Below are positions 11,701 to 21,328 of a DNA stretch of 64,000 nucleotides, one piece after another. Numbering within the stretch: position 1 is the first letter of the stretch; every line of letters starts with the position of its first letter. The notes beneath the pieces are model-generated. The model saw only the letters and a list, made by a program, of their open reading frames with translations. It did no database searches and was not told where the DNA came from. Origin of the DNA: Triticum aestivum (taxonomy: Eukaryota > Streptophyta > Magnoliopsida > Poales > Poaceae). The stretch lies in NCBI RefSeq assembly GCF_018294505.1, contig NC_057810.1, forward strand, positions 703,339,622 through 703,403,621, read 5' to 3'. A program made the translations under genes and the position numbers.

Positions 11701-12124
11701 GTTTCGGTGCAAATGGGTCAATATGACACGAGGCGGGGTAACGGAAGACCCGCAGTACGGAATGACAACAGTGGATCTCAACAATCTTGCGTATGCAGAC
11801 GAACCATTCGTCCTAGCCAATGATGTGGCACAGGTTTTCTATGTGAAGGACATGTCTACCAAGCCAAGAAAAAGAAGAGATAAGGAAGCAAATGCATCGT
11901 ACGATGAGCCAAAGCGGCACATAGTTCTTTCTGGGAAGAGAAACATCGTGGGAGTGGATGACAAGACAGACAAGTCAGAAGATTATGAAAAGTTTGATGA
12001 AATTGCTCCATTCACAGTGAATATTGACCCGAGCATCCCGTTAAATGATGAAGATTTTCCATGGTTACGGCGCAAAGGGACACCTGCGAAGAAAAAGTTT
12101 CACACCCAAAGATCTGGGATGTGA
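8756..12124 (+). CDS. tnp2: TNP2-type CACTA transposase (TnpD-like), 1122 aa, intact
   Basis: The start chosen is the second of two in-frame ATGs (8750, 8756), giving MSRQWMYDD, the usual start of this family. Domains in order: transposase-associated N-terminal domain (~1-75, Cys-rich FMPCPCAGCKNG); an acidic linker with a repeated EEAEPxMR motif; the TNP2 core from ~210 with paired cysteines (NACPVCGA), DGINPFG (~360), NDWPALSNLSGQ (~453) and a GCTHC pair; a DUF4218-like segment containing PFERFMGVLKKY (~770); and a DUF4216-like C-terminal domain (~930-1033). The conserved Asp/Asp/Glu in those three motifs are the likely catalytic residues by family knowledge. The frame has no interruption and no intron is needed. 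It would cut and join the element ends, probably together with a second element protein. That partner gene is broken here, so mobility would need help from elsewhere. Confidence 0.92.
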   Translation: MSRQWMYDDRCSPQFVEGVHTFLLAAEANKRADGFMPCPCAGCKNGRNYSTSRTIHVHMFESGFMPHYNVWTKHGERGVMMEDNEEEKDDDNYLGHGFPEYDDTTMGEEAEPVMREEAEPAMREEAEEEASDEPVDDLGRAIADAKRNCASDLEKKKLQRMLEDHKKLLYPNCVGDKKKLGTTLELLQWKAENGVSDKGFGKLLVMTKDMLLKDNELPESTYEAKKAVCPLGLEVHKIHACPNDCILYCGEYEDLNACPVCGALRYKISRDEHGDVEGERPRKKIPAKVMWYSPIIPRLKHLFQNKEHAKAMRWHREDRKKDGKLRVPADGSQWRKIERRKYGKEFADDARSVWFGLSADGINPFGEQSSNHSTWPLTLCLYNLPPWLCMKRKFIMMPVLIQGPKQPGNNIDVYLRPLVEELLQLWNGTGVRAWDEHTLEEFDLKALLFVTINDWPALSNLSGQTNKGYHGCTHCLDDTDSIYLNSCKKNVYLGHRRFLPGRHPVRKKGKHFKGEADHRTKPRHRTGADVHDMVKDLKVIFGKGPGGQPVPKDADGRAPMWKKKSIFWDLPYWKDLEVRSAIDVIHVTKNLCVTLLGFLGVYGKTKDTPEAREDQQRMHGEDDIYQGHASYALTKEEKEIFFECLLSIKVPSGFSSNIKGIINMAEKKFQNLKSHDCHVIMTQLLQVALRGLLPENVRLAIVKLCAFLNAISQKVIDPEIIPRLQNDLVQCLVSFKLVFPPSFFNIMTHVLVHLCKEINVLGHVFLHNMFPFERFMGVLKKYVHNRARPEGSTSKGHQNEEVIEFCIDFIPDLKPIGVPESRHKGRLDGKGTLGGEQIICMDGHSLTEAHYTVLQNSALVAPYMDEHKNLLRSKHQERSDDWITREQTRSFASWLQTRTMHDTSIEDDLYSLSQLPSSNIMTFKGYEINGNTFYTIAQDKKSTNQNSGVRFDAETKTGKETYYGYIQDIWELDYRRGLKVPLFRCKWVNMTRGGVTEDPQYGMTTVDLNNLAYADEPFVLANDVAQVFYVKDMSTKPRKRRDKEANASYDEPKRHIVLSGKRNIVGVDDKTDKSEDYEKFDEIAPFTVNIDPSIPLNDEDFPWLRRKGTPAKKKFHTQRSGM

Positions 12125-12890
12125 TCGGCTTCACTGGCTATCATCACTTTCTTCTGTGTTTCGCACCGAGAGGGGAATCTCTGTAATAGTTAGGGTAGTT
12201 ATGTGTTTTGGCATTTAAAACGCGAAGAAATTTTATGTGCAAACAAATTCACACTAATTTCAAATAATTCAAAATTTAAACTATTCAAATTTGAAAACTA
12301 CGGGCACTAACAGAAAAAATAGCAGAAAAGAAAGAAAAACTATAGCTGAAAAGAAAAAAACTATATAAAAAAACTACTCAAAAATAAATAGAAGAAAATA
12401 AATATAGCAGAAAAGAAAAAACTACTCAGAAATAAATAGAAGAAAAAATAAAGCAGAAAAGAAGAAAATTATATTTGCTATTTTTCAATCGTTTACAAAA
12501 TGACCGTGAAATTGAAAATCACTACAAAATGAACTCTGAAAATGTTGAATTTTGGCAAACTAGATGAAAACTACTCACAAATAAATAGAAGAAAATAAAT
12601 ATAACAGAAAAGAAAAAACTATACAAAAAACTACGCAAAAATAAATAGAAGAAAATAAAGCAGAAAAGAAAAAAACTATTAAAAAAATTGGGGCGCTGCC
12701 CTGTGGGCCTGGTAGGCCACAGGTGTGTAATTACAGGCCTTAAAGGCCCAACAGACTCACAGGGCAGCGCGCAGAGTTTAGGCCCACAAGCCTGCTAGCT
12801 ATAGAGGAGTTCGAAGTGGTAGCCGTGGCTGGGTTTATAAACCAGTGTGGTTGCCCTTCGCCCGGCGAGGTGGGACTAAACTTTGGGGTG
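12125..12890. other. Non-coding interval with A-rich degenerate repeats
   Basis: After the transposase stop the sequence is AT-rich. From about 12,290 to 12,690 it repeats variants of gaaaataaatagaagaaaat and cagaaaagaaaaaacta. No gene is seen. It then turns GC-rich with short inverted stretches (cctgtgggcctggtaggccacag). Confidence 0.6.
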
Positions 12891-12899
12891 GCAGCGCGA

Positions 12900-13065
12900 C
12901 CCCTTTAGTACCGGGTCGTGGCACAAACCGGTACTAAAGGGGGGGGGGCCTTTAGTACCGGTTAGTGCCACCACCCGGTACTAAAGGGGGTCGCTTCCCG
13001 CCGCTTGGCCTGGCCAAAACAGGCCTTTAGTACCGGTTGGTGGCTCCAACCGGTACTAAAGGTGC
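12900..13065. repeat. CACTA-1 internal palindrome cluster
   Basis: Three hairpin-forming copies of the TTTAGTACCGG motif lie in the middle of the element, not at an end. The last has perfect 17-bp arms (13024-13040 and 13046-13062) around TGGCT. It ends 8 bp before a TATA-like stretch, so the terminal motif appears to be reused as an upstream element of the second gene block. Confidence 0.8.
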
Positions 13066-13069
13066 CTTC

Positions 13070-13079
13070 TATATATACA
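13070..13079 (+). promoter_or_regulatory. Putative internal TATA box
   Basis: CTATATATAC sits directly downstream of the internal palindrome cluster and upstream of a pyrimidine-rich leader (ctccgtcaccgtcgccg). This is the expected place for the promoter of the 13.7-18.5 kb genes. Confidence 0.5.
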
Positions 13080-13247
13080 ACAGCTACGAAAATTTCAGTT
13101 TCCCTCTATGTTTGTTCCTCTGTTTCCGTCTCCGTCACCGTCGCCGCCGCCCTCGATCGTCTCCGTCGCCGCTCGTCTCCGTCGCCGCCCCCGTCCCCGT
13201 CACGGCCCCCGTCCCCGTCGCCGCCCTCGATCGTCTCCGTCGCCGCT

Positions 13248-13257
13248 NNNNNNNNNN
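13248..13257. other. Assembly gap (10 N)
   Basis: A run of 10 N inside a CG-rich low-complexity leader (cgtcgccgccgtccccgtc), where short-read assembly commonly breaks. The true length is unknown. Confidence 0.99.
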
Positions 13258-13756
13258 CTGCTGTGAGCTCTCCCCCTCTAACCCCTCTCCCTCGCCCCCG
13301 GCGGCCACCATGGGCGCCGCCCCTCCCCGAGCCCATACACACACACACACAAGCATGCATGAACACACACACACACACACACGTACATATGTATTTTGTA
13401 TGTTTAATTAGTTTAGATTATTTAGTGTTTAATTAGTATATACGTATTTTGTATGTTTAATTAGTTTAGATTATTTAGTTTATTATTTTTTCACTATTAT
13501 ATATGTATGAATGCATGTTAGATGGATATAATTAGTGTTTAATTAGTATGGAAATTTTTTATATAATGTTGTTTTTCAGTTTTTTAATGGATGTATAGAA
13601 GTTGTGTTTTCTGTTTTTAGTGTTAGATGCTTAATTAGTATGAAATAGTATATAGATTTTTGAAATAGTAGAAATGTTAGAAATTTTAGTTATCAAAATC
13701 CAATCATTAAAAAATATTACTTTTTGCGGGCATATAGCTAGTATTTGTTCTCGACG

Positions 13757-14185
13757 ATGCCCGGCCCGCATCCTCGCAGTCGACCCGTCCGCGACGACGT
13801 CCAGCCGACCCATGTCCGGGACTGGGCTCCGCCAGGCTGGCACTGGGAGGTGCTGCCTGGAGGGGCGCGCCGCTTGATGAGGAACCCGGCCCCGGGTCCC
13901 GTCGTCGACCCTGATCTCGTTTGGTGGCGTTCGCGTGGGCCAGTTTCGGTGCGGAGGGACACGGCCCCGCCGGAGGTGGTACGTCGACGTGTCAGGGAGG
14001 AGGACGAGCACGTCCATCTCTACATGGTTGCGTTAGAGGGCGGCAGGTTCTCCAATACCTGGCAGTATCTTCGGGGATCTCACTTCAGCTATGATCCTGT
14101 GAGGGTTCCTTCTCTTTGGGTGTCCACCGCCCGCGCCGCAGGAACCGCGAGTGTCCTAGATTCTTCTGTAGTATTCGATCTTTAA
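13757..14185 (+). CDS. Hypothetical 142-aa ORF of CACTA-1
   Basis: The first ATG in the frame gives MPGPHPRSRPVRDD. The protein is rich in Trp, Arg and Pro (DWAPPGWHWEVLPGG, DPDLVWWRSRGPV) and has a compact central region (EDEHVHLYMVALEGGRF). GC content is far above the flanking AT-rich DNA, which supports real coding. It lies between the internal TATA box and the Transposase_24/Ulp1-like gene, on the same strand. It could be a separate protein or a first exon of the downstream gene. I do not recognise a domain. Confidence 0.45.
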   Translation: MPGPHPRSRPVRDDVQPTHVRDWAPPGWHWEVLPGGARRLMRNPAPGPVVDPDLVWWRSRGPVSVRRDTAPPEVVRRRVREEDEHVHLYMVALEGGRFSNTWQYLRGSHFSYDPVRVPSLWVSTARAAGTASVLDSSVVFDL

Positions 14186-14356
14186 TTAGCTAGCCAGTGA
14201 TGTACTATTCAATATTATATATTATTCGAGACGATGTATTCGAGATTATATCTATTATTCTAGACGAAGTATTCGAGATTATATCTATTATTCGAGATGA
14301 TGTAATTTGAATACTAAATTGTTTTATATTTCTTTTGAATTAGTTAAATAAAAACT

Positions 14357-17300
14357 ATGGCAGACAATACCGACAGAGAGGGAGAACAGACCATGTTCGA
14401 TATGATACGCGGGCCAGATGATGATCAGAATGAAGAAGATTATGACGGCTCCGAATTTCTAAACAACACCGGAGAGGGTGATATGATATTCGATCGCGAC
14501 GACCGAATTGATGAAGTCATGAACTACGATTATGACGATGACGAAGAACATGTTGATCCTGAAACAACAAAGACCGGCGAGGTATATATATTTATATAAG
14601 CAGGTATCTGGTGATCATCACATGTTTTAAATGACTTGGAAGATATATTAACGAATCGATCTTTGTTTTTTCAGCCATCTGGATCGAGCAAATCTTCAGG
14701 CAAAAGGACGAAACGAGGCCCGAACAAAAAGTTGAAGGAGGGCGTAAAGTACAATATCGAGGCAGTCAGACCTAATGGCGAACCATTAGCGCCTAAGAAG
14801 ATTGCGGACAAGTTCATTCGTTAGTGCGGAGTTCTTGTGAAGGACCAACTCCCGATCTCCCTTCAAGAATGGAGAGAGCCAGCAAAAGACAAAAGACAAA
14901 AAGGCAAAGAGGACGCTGCTCCACGTCCAGATGTTACTTTTGTCGACAAGAATCAAAAAGATCTGCTTTGGGATACTCTCATGGAACATTTCACCCTACC
15001 AGATCATTTCACAGAAGCAGATGTGCAGAAAGTCAAGGACGCTGCTCTTAGGAAGATGGCGGTTGCATTCAAGAACCACAAGAATCGTGAATGGGACAAG
15101 TACGTCAAGGGAGGAAGGAAGACTCCAGTATTCGAGGGAACACTAGAGAACCAACGTGCTCATTGGGACGATTTCGTGAAATTCAAGGATTCAGAATTAG
15201 CTAAGGAACGGTCGAGAATAAACAAGAAGAATGCCGAAAAAAAGGATAAGTTCCATAAGCTGGGGCCAGGTGGCTATGCGTTGGCAATGCCTAAGTGGGA
15301 TAAGTCTGAAAAAGAGATGGAGGATGCAGGTGCCACTCCGGTTACTAAGAGTTGGCCCCCCAGGGTCAGGACTTGGTTCTATGCGCATGGGGGGGAGTTG
15401 GACCCGAAGACAGGCAATGTTTCGACGAAGGCAAGTCTGAAGGGAGCCGACGATGCGATACTTGTTGCAATAGAAGAGGCACAATCGGGGGTGTTCCAGC
15501 CCAACAGAGAGAACGACGAGCTTACGCGTGCCCTGGGAAATCCTGAACACCCGGGAAGAACACGAGGCAAGCGTGCTATTCCGTGGTATGAGGGGTTCTC
15601 AGACTGGAACACTGACTACAGAACCCATGCAAGAAAGAAGATTGCGAAGGAGAAGAAGAGGAAGATGGAGGAGGAGCAGAGGAAGCGGGACTATGAACGC
15701 CTTCAAGGCCTAGAAGCAAGTCAAGCGGAATTGGTAGTCAAATTCCAGCGGCAGCAGGAGCAGATCGACTCACTTACCCAGCAAAGGGGGTCTCAGCAGC
15801 TGCAGCAGCTAGCGAATGATCCAGCATTGGATAGCACCGCCCCATCCATGCCGAGAAGCAGTGTGGGTTCCGCCCCGGACGACGCAATGCTGGGTAGATA
15901 CCCCGTGGATGACATCACGAAGAACACTAGCTGCGAGCTACACGTCAAAATGAAGAACATATCCATGAAGGTGGCGGACGCTGTTGCTTTTACAAATCCC
16001 CCCGAGGCAACCTTCCATTGCAACCCGATTCCAGCGGGCTATGCTCGTGTCTTGGTTGATGAGGTGGTGGACCCATATTCGGAGCTAGAGCTTGACTATC
16101 CTGGAGGTGACGACGAGCGCTTTCTCGGGGACGCCAAACATCGTATCATCCTATGGAAAAAAGGATTGCATCATCTTTCGAAGGCCACCGACACCGCGTC
16201 AGCCGACTCCTCGTCGAAGTCCGCCACCGAGTCAGCAGTCTCCCGCTCCTGCAAGTCCACCAAGTCCGGCAAAGTGTTAGGCCACTCCTCCTCCAAGTCC
16301 GGCAAAGTGTCAGACCACTCCTCCTCCTCCAAGTCCGCCACAGCGTCAGACATCCACTCCTCCTCCAAGTCCGGCACAACCTCAGGCCACTCCTCCTCCA
16401 AGTCCGGGACAGCTTCAGGCGGCCACTCCTCCTCGTCCAACTCAGCCCCGTCAGCCGTCTCCGCCGCCTCAGCAATCACAGAAGAGACACCCCGCCACTA
16501 TGATGCGTAGCAGTACGAGTCGAGGTAGTACAGGAAGTACAGGCGGAGGCAAGCGATATAAATATGGTCCAAGCCTCACGCCTCTTCCGCAGAGGGCTTA
16601 TGACAGGTCCGAGGAGGAAATCGCAGCCATATCGAAGTCCGAGGTGGAAGCCCATTTTGCACCGAAACCGCCAACGCTGCCAAGGGAGAAAGTGCCTGAG
16701 GAAATGATTGACCACTTCATTCGTATGGCTCAACCACCAGCTCCCAAGCCTGTTGACACAGACTATGAGCGCCACATCAGGAAGTTAAATCGAGCACGTG
16801 TACGTAAGGAGGCGAGCTCGGGATCGAGCAAACAAGAAGCAGCTGTCAAAAAATGCGGGAAAACCATTCCCCAGCTGGGAGAACAGGCGGCGCAATCGAT
16901 CCCCTCGCTTGTTGTGCCAACAACACGTGATAGTACGCGCGCCCAATATTATTGTGGGCAAACAGTTTACGTTCCTGAGGTGGGCAATGTGGTAATAACG
17001 AAGGAGCATATAATGCAGGCTGAAGTTCTCAAAATCACTGTTGGACAACTCCTCGAGATCGAGCCCATGCCTGTGCTTAGAGAGGATGAAATAAAACGGA
17101 AATATGTCCGGGGCCAACCTTTGGTCGAGCCAGACAAGGTCAAGAACCTCCCAACGAGAATGTATGAATTGCATCAATGGTACATGAACATTACCAAGAT
17201 TTCCGATCGATTGTCCCTCATGGTGAATGTCAAGGAGGATCATTACTACCATGAGAAAGCTGTGTCCGTTGAGTATTCTGAACTGTTTCAGTTATACAAT

Positions 17301-18463
17301 CAAGACGCACTCGACAAATCTATTGTCAGTTGCTATTGTCTGTAAGTGATTTCTTTCTGTAATTTAAGTCTCAAGCTAGCTGTAGTGATCCTTTTGATCA
17401 ATCATTACCTGTAATTATCCTCACTATATTCTTTTCTGTGGTATTATATGCAGGATGAAGATGTATGAAATGAGAAAAGGTGGACGCTATGGCATTGGGT
17501 TCATTGACCCAAACACCGTTAATGAATACACATGGAAAATAGATGAACGTCATCAAAAGGCCGTAGAGGACAGCATGCTAGAGTTCTTGAAGCGCTTAAA
17601 ATACAATGAAGATATACTACTTCCTTACAACTTCCAGTGAGTCATACTGTCTTGTACTACAAATTCTTTGTTTTTGCCTACTAGCTAGCTACATGTTTTT
17701 GCTTACATATGCCCGCTTAATTAAGACATGCAAACGTGTGTGCATGCAGATTTCACTGGGTCTTGTGTATCATTAAAGTTGACGCCAGAACAGTTGAAAT
17801 ACTGGACTCACTACTCAAAGAAAAAACTGACTATAACATCTTGTTTGGGATAGTCAACAGGTAATTTCAATCATTATTAATTATATATCTCGGCCTATTT
17901 AGTTCATCATTTCATGATATGAACTATTTAATAACCCCTTTATTCATTTTCTTTGTCGGCGGGCAGGGCTTGGGCAAGGTTCATCAGGGTCACGGACGGC
18001 GAATGGAAAAAAAAGCTTAAATGAGGAAGACCCAAGGTAAGTAATTAAGTAGTACTAGTTAGCTAGCTTGCTGCCATCTCTTTAATTATCATGCTTGATT
18101 AATTATTATCTGATCAAATTCCATTCTCGTAAAGGCCCTGAAGCAGGCGCAGGGGACTGATCTGTGTGCATTCTGCGTTTGCGAGAACATTCGCATGATG
18201 GCGTCCGAAAGGAGCAGATCTCAAAGATAGGATTGGGTACGCTTGTCAAAACACTATTCACAATTTTTACACCATTATCGATATCTAGTCACACAACTAA
18301 TACACATGCATATTGATCTCCTTCTTAACAGTTCAGAGAGGTGCGGGCGAATCTCCTAGAAACGGAGCACGTAGAAGCACTTCAAGAGGAAATAGCAGAA
18401 TTTTTGCTCGACCAGGTCATAAATCTGAAGGGAGAATACTATTACCTGCTACCGCCCCCATGA
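14357..18463 (+). pseudogene. Second CACTA-1 gene: Transposase_24-like region plus Ulp1-like protease domain, broken
   Basis: Exons read from splice signals: 14357-14581, 14675-17341, 17454-17636, 17750-17860, 17967-18036, 18135-18236, 18332-18463. The order is: an acidic N terminus; a Transposase_24-like segment (NKKNAEKKDKFHKLGPGGY, later EEAQSGVFQPNRENDELTRALG); a Lys/Glu coiled coil; a DUF8039-like segment (CELHVKMKN ... HRIILW); a Pro/Ser tract; and a C-terminal Ulp1-like domain. That last domain keeps His in FHWVLCIIKVD, Asp in EILDSL and Cys in QGTDLCAFCVCENIR, the usual protease triad, spread over three exons. Damage: TAG at 14822, one extra A in the run near 16155, TAG at 16278, TGA at 18022 and TAG at 18228. 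Three of the four stops (14822, 16278, 18228) are probable CAG to TAG changes and the fourth (18022) a probable TGG to TGA change, all C-to-T type, as expected of methylated plant repeats. Some splice sites are inferred from consensus only. Confidence 0.75.
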
Positions 18464-18651
18464 AAACCACTTCCAATTGTCATCGTGCTCCGAAGGCACC
18501 AATTAGGCTATAATGCCACTGGCTCCGAAGGCAACATGCATATGTAGGAGAAATTGTATATAGCTATACATGTGTGTATGTGTGAATTAATTAATATGAT
18601 GGTTTGTGAGACATTGATGATATATATATGCATGATTGGTTCTACTAGAAA

Positions 18652-18678
18652 TTATATATATATATATATATATATATA
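18652..18678. repeat. (TA)n microsatellite
   Basis: About 27 bp of alternating TA just after the second CACTA-1 gene; a shorter TATATATATG tract precedes it. Confidence 0.85.
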
Positions 18679-18784
18679 ACGTGTACAATGTGTAGTATCG
18701 TAAAATACCAGCAAACGAAAAGGAATTAAAATGGAAACACAAACTTAAATGAAAAAGAAATCATAAAACTAAAACCCCCTAAAC

Positions 18785-18990
18785 CTTATAGTACCGGTTG
18801 GTCTTACCAACCGGTACTAAAGGGCTCCAGGCCCCTGCAGCTGGTTCGTGCCACGTGGTTTCTCTTTAGCACCGGTTCATGCTGAACCGGTACTAAAGGG
18901 GGGGGGGGCTTTAGTGCCCACACTTTAGTGCCGGTTATGGAACCGGCACTAAAGGGCCTTACGAACCGGTGCTATTGTCCGGTTCTGCAC
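18785..18990. repeat. CACTA-1 right subterminal palindromes
   Basis: Copies of TAGTACCGGTTGGT and its complement, including arms of 14 bp around CTT near 18,790-18,820, then CACCGGTTCATGCTGAACCGG and TTTAGTGCCGGTT variants up to the right end. They match the left-end array in sequence and orientation pairs. Confidence 0.85.
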
Positions 18991-18995
18991 TAGTG

Positions 18996-18998
18996 TAT
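18996..18998. repeat. CACTA-1 target-site duplication, right (TAT)
   Basis: Second copy of TAT; unit 2 continues immediately with cctccgccatcgcc exactly as in unit 1. Confidence 0.92.
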
Positions 18999-19917
18999 CC
19001 TCCGCCATCGCCATAGCCATGATCTCGCGAGCTCGTGTGGCGACCAAAGTTTTTTTCCCCATGCGCCACGTGTAGGTCCCGATGTTGTTATATGTGACGG
19101 CATGCGTACCGACAGACACAGACTACCATACGCGTTTCCAGAATCTATGCCGCACCTCTCCGTATACTCGTGTGCAATCGAACATCCATATGTACGTTGT
19201 ACGATTGCATTCACCGCACATCCACACGTGTCAACGACTTGTTTTTTTTTTGAGACATTACGTGTCAACGACTTGTTGTCTCGTGCTACCAGGACCAGGC
19301 GAGCCCGTGTGCTCTATTGCCGCACTCACCGGGCCACGAGCCATGTCACCCAATTCAGGTAGTCACATCAACAACGTCTAATCTCAAACAATGCAAATAG
19401 TTCTAAGACCAATTTAGCTAGATTTCAGTTAGCTGAATTTTGTCTTGTGGTCAATCAATTTTCTGGCCTTTGGATTGTGCTTTAAGATTTGTGTAGTTTT
19501 TCTTTTTTCTGTCATGTTTTGCTGGTGATATTGGGCTGTTTGGATTTGATTGACATCTATTTTGGGTCAGTCGATTTTGTTCTTGGGCTGAATTTCATGC
19601 GTGCATGCTGTTTTTCCATGTGTTTGCTTTTGTTTTTTGCATGTGCAGATTTTTTATTTCTCAGTTGACTTTTCTTCTTTACGTGTATTTTCGGATGTTG
19701 AGTGCGTGAAACTGTATACATGCAAGTACTACATGTACAAATTACATTACAGCACGGAAACTTCATCGTTATATATTTATCCTACATATTATAAAAAGTG
19801 CATTTTGTGCTAATTTTGTGATTTTGTGATTTTTTATTTTCTTTATTCTTTAAGGGTAATACCAATGCTAATTCTTTTGTGCTATTTTTTTTGCTAATTA
19901 AATACATTTGTATTATT

Positions 19918-19950
19918 GTATGTATGTATGTATGTATGCATGCATGCATG
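19918..19950. repeat. Microsatellite (GTAT)n(GCAT)n, unit 2
   Basis: Counterpart of the tract at 2805-2857, about 20 bp shorter. Confidence 0.88.
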
Positions 19951-20756
19951 AAAGAACTATACAATATGTGTGTAAATTATACTAGACTGCTAAAGTTGCA
20001 TTATTATATGTGTATTCGCGGCATATTATAAAAGGTGCAATTTCCCTGCAAAGTTGTGTGCAAGTTTTTATTTGTTTTCTTTCTTCTAAGAGTAATACCA
20101 ATGTCGCTAATTTATTCCCTCTTAGAAAACTTTATTTGTTTTACCATATTTAGTTTTTAGTTAATTTCCTGTTTTCAAGGACAATACCAATGCCACTTAT
20201 TCGTTCCTTGTTTAAAAACTTTGTTTTTATGTAAAAATCAGTATTATATGTTTATTCTTAGATAACTAAAAAACTGCAATTTATGTGTAAATTGTGTGCA
20301 AATTGCATCATTATTATTTTTGAATTCCTTTCTTCATAAAGGGTGGTACCAATGCCACTATACTTCATTTCTTCTTAGAAAAAATTACTTCTATTTTTGT
20401 GTTTGTAAGTAAGTATACACACAAGTATGATACACCATGTGTGTATATTATAGTAGAGAGCAAAAATTGCACCGTATATGCTTATTTTGGGCATATTGCA
20501 GAAGTGCAATTTCAAGGCATACATGTGTGCAAGTTATTTTTTTATTTTCTTTCTTCTTAAGGGGTTTCATTTTCCTCTATTCAGTATTTCGTTTTGTTTT
20601 TTATATTTTATTTCTTCTTAAAGGGATTCATTCTTACATAGAAAACTTTATTGTTTTGTTTTGTTTTCGTTTTTGTATTTTGTTTTCTTAAAGGGTTTCA
20701 TTCTTCCATAGAAAACTTCGTTATTTTGTTTTTGTTTTTTATTTTCTTTCTTCTTA

Positions 20757-20835
20757 NNNNNNNNNNNNNNNNNNNNNNNNNNNNNNNNNNNNNNNNNNNN
20801 NNNNNNNNNNNNNNNNNNNNNNNNNNNNNNNNNNN
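20757..20835. other. Assembly gap (79 N)
   Basis: Run of 79 N in the T-rich arm of unit 2. Flanks suggest that the true missing sequence is only about 7 bp (aagggtt) once the block at 20836-21318 is set aside. Confidence 0.98.
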
Positions 20836-21318
20836 TTTCCTCTATTCAGTATTTCGTTTTGTTTTTTATATTATATTTCTTCTTAAAGGGATTCATTCTT
20901 ACATAGAAAACTTTATTGTTTTGTTTTGTTTTAGTTTTTGTATTTTGTTTTCTTAAAGGGTTTCATTCTTCCATAGAAAACTTCGTTATTTTGTTTTTGT
21001 TTTTTATTTTCTTTCTTCTTAAAGGGTTTCATTCTTCCCTAGAAAACATCATTATTTCGTTTTGTTGTTGTTTTTTTATTTTCTTTCTTCTTAAAGGGTT
21101 TCAATCTTCCCTAGAAAATTTCATTATTTTGTGTTTGATTTATTTTCTTTCTTCTTAAATGGTTTTATTCTTCCCTTGAAAAGTTTATTATTTTGTTTCA
21201 TTTTAATTTTAATTGTATTTCATTTTCTTTCTTTAACAGTAATACATTTATTTTTTGCATATTATAACAAAGCACAATTTTTGTGTAAATTGCGTGCAAA
21301 TATTGTCATTACTTGTTT
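20836..21318 (+). repeat. Gap-bounded block identical to unit 1, probable misplaced contig
   Basis: These 483 bases align to 3476-3958 without a gap and, reading line by line, without a mismatch. The true unit-2 sequence on either side carries its own variants (for example atattttatttc and gttttcgttttt before, ctcccctcgaaaag after). It also repeats part of what unit 2 already has at 20572-20756 and 21329 onward. Confidence 0.8.
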
Positions 21319-21328
21319 NNNNNNNNNN
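21319..21328. other. Assembly gap (10 N)
   Basis: Ten N closing the right side of the duplicated block; sequence resumes at the point equivalent to 3669 of unit 1. Confidence 0.98.

Larger units (their letters stand above)
7447..18995 (+). mobile_element. CACTA-1: complete CACTA (En/Spm, DTC) transposon, 11,549 bp
   Basis: The element splits unit 2 exactly. Unit 1 reads ccattatcctccgcc where unit 2 reads ccattat, then 11.5 kb, then tatcctccgcc, giving a 3-bp duplication TAT as CACTA elements make. The left end is CAGTAGTAGAAAAAGGG and the right end, read inward on the minus strand, is CACTAGTGCAGAACCGG. Subterminal palindromes with core TAGTACCGGTT lie at both ends. It carries four coding blocks on the plus strand: a small coiled-coil/membrane ORF, TNP2, a 142-aa ORF and a broken Transposase_24/Ulp1 gene. 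The third base of the left end is G instead of C. Confidence 0.95.

Noticed and set aside
13316..13385. His/Thr-repeat protein from the ACACAC tract
   Set aside because: CA-repeat microsatellite with a nearby 10-N gap; no coding support.
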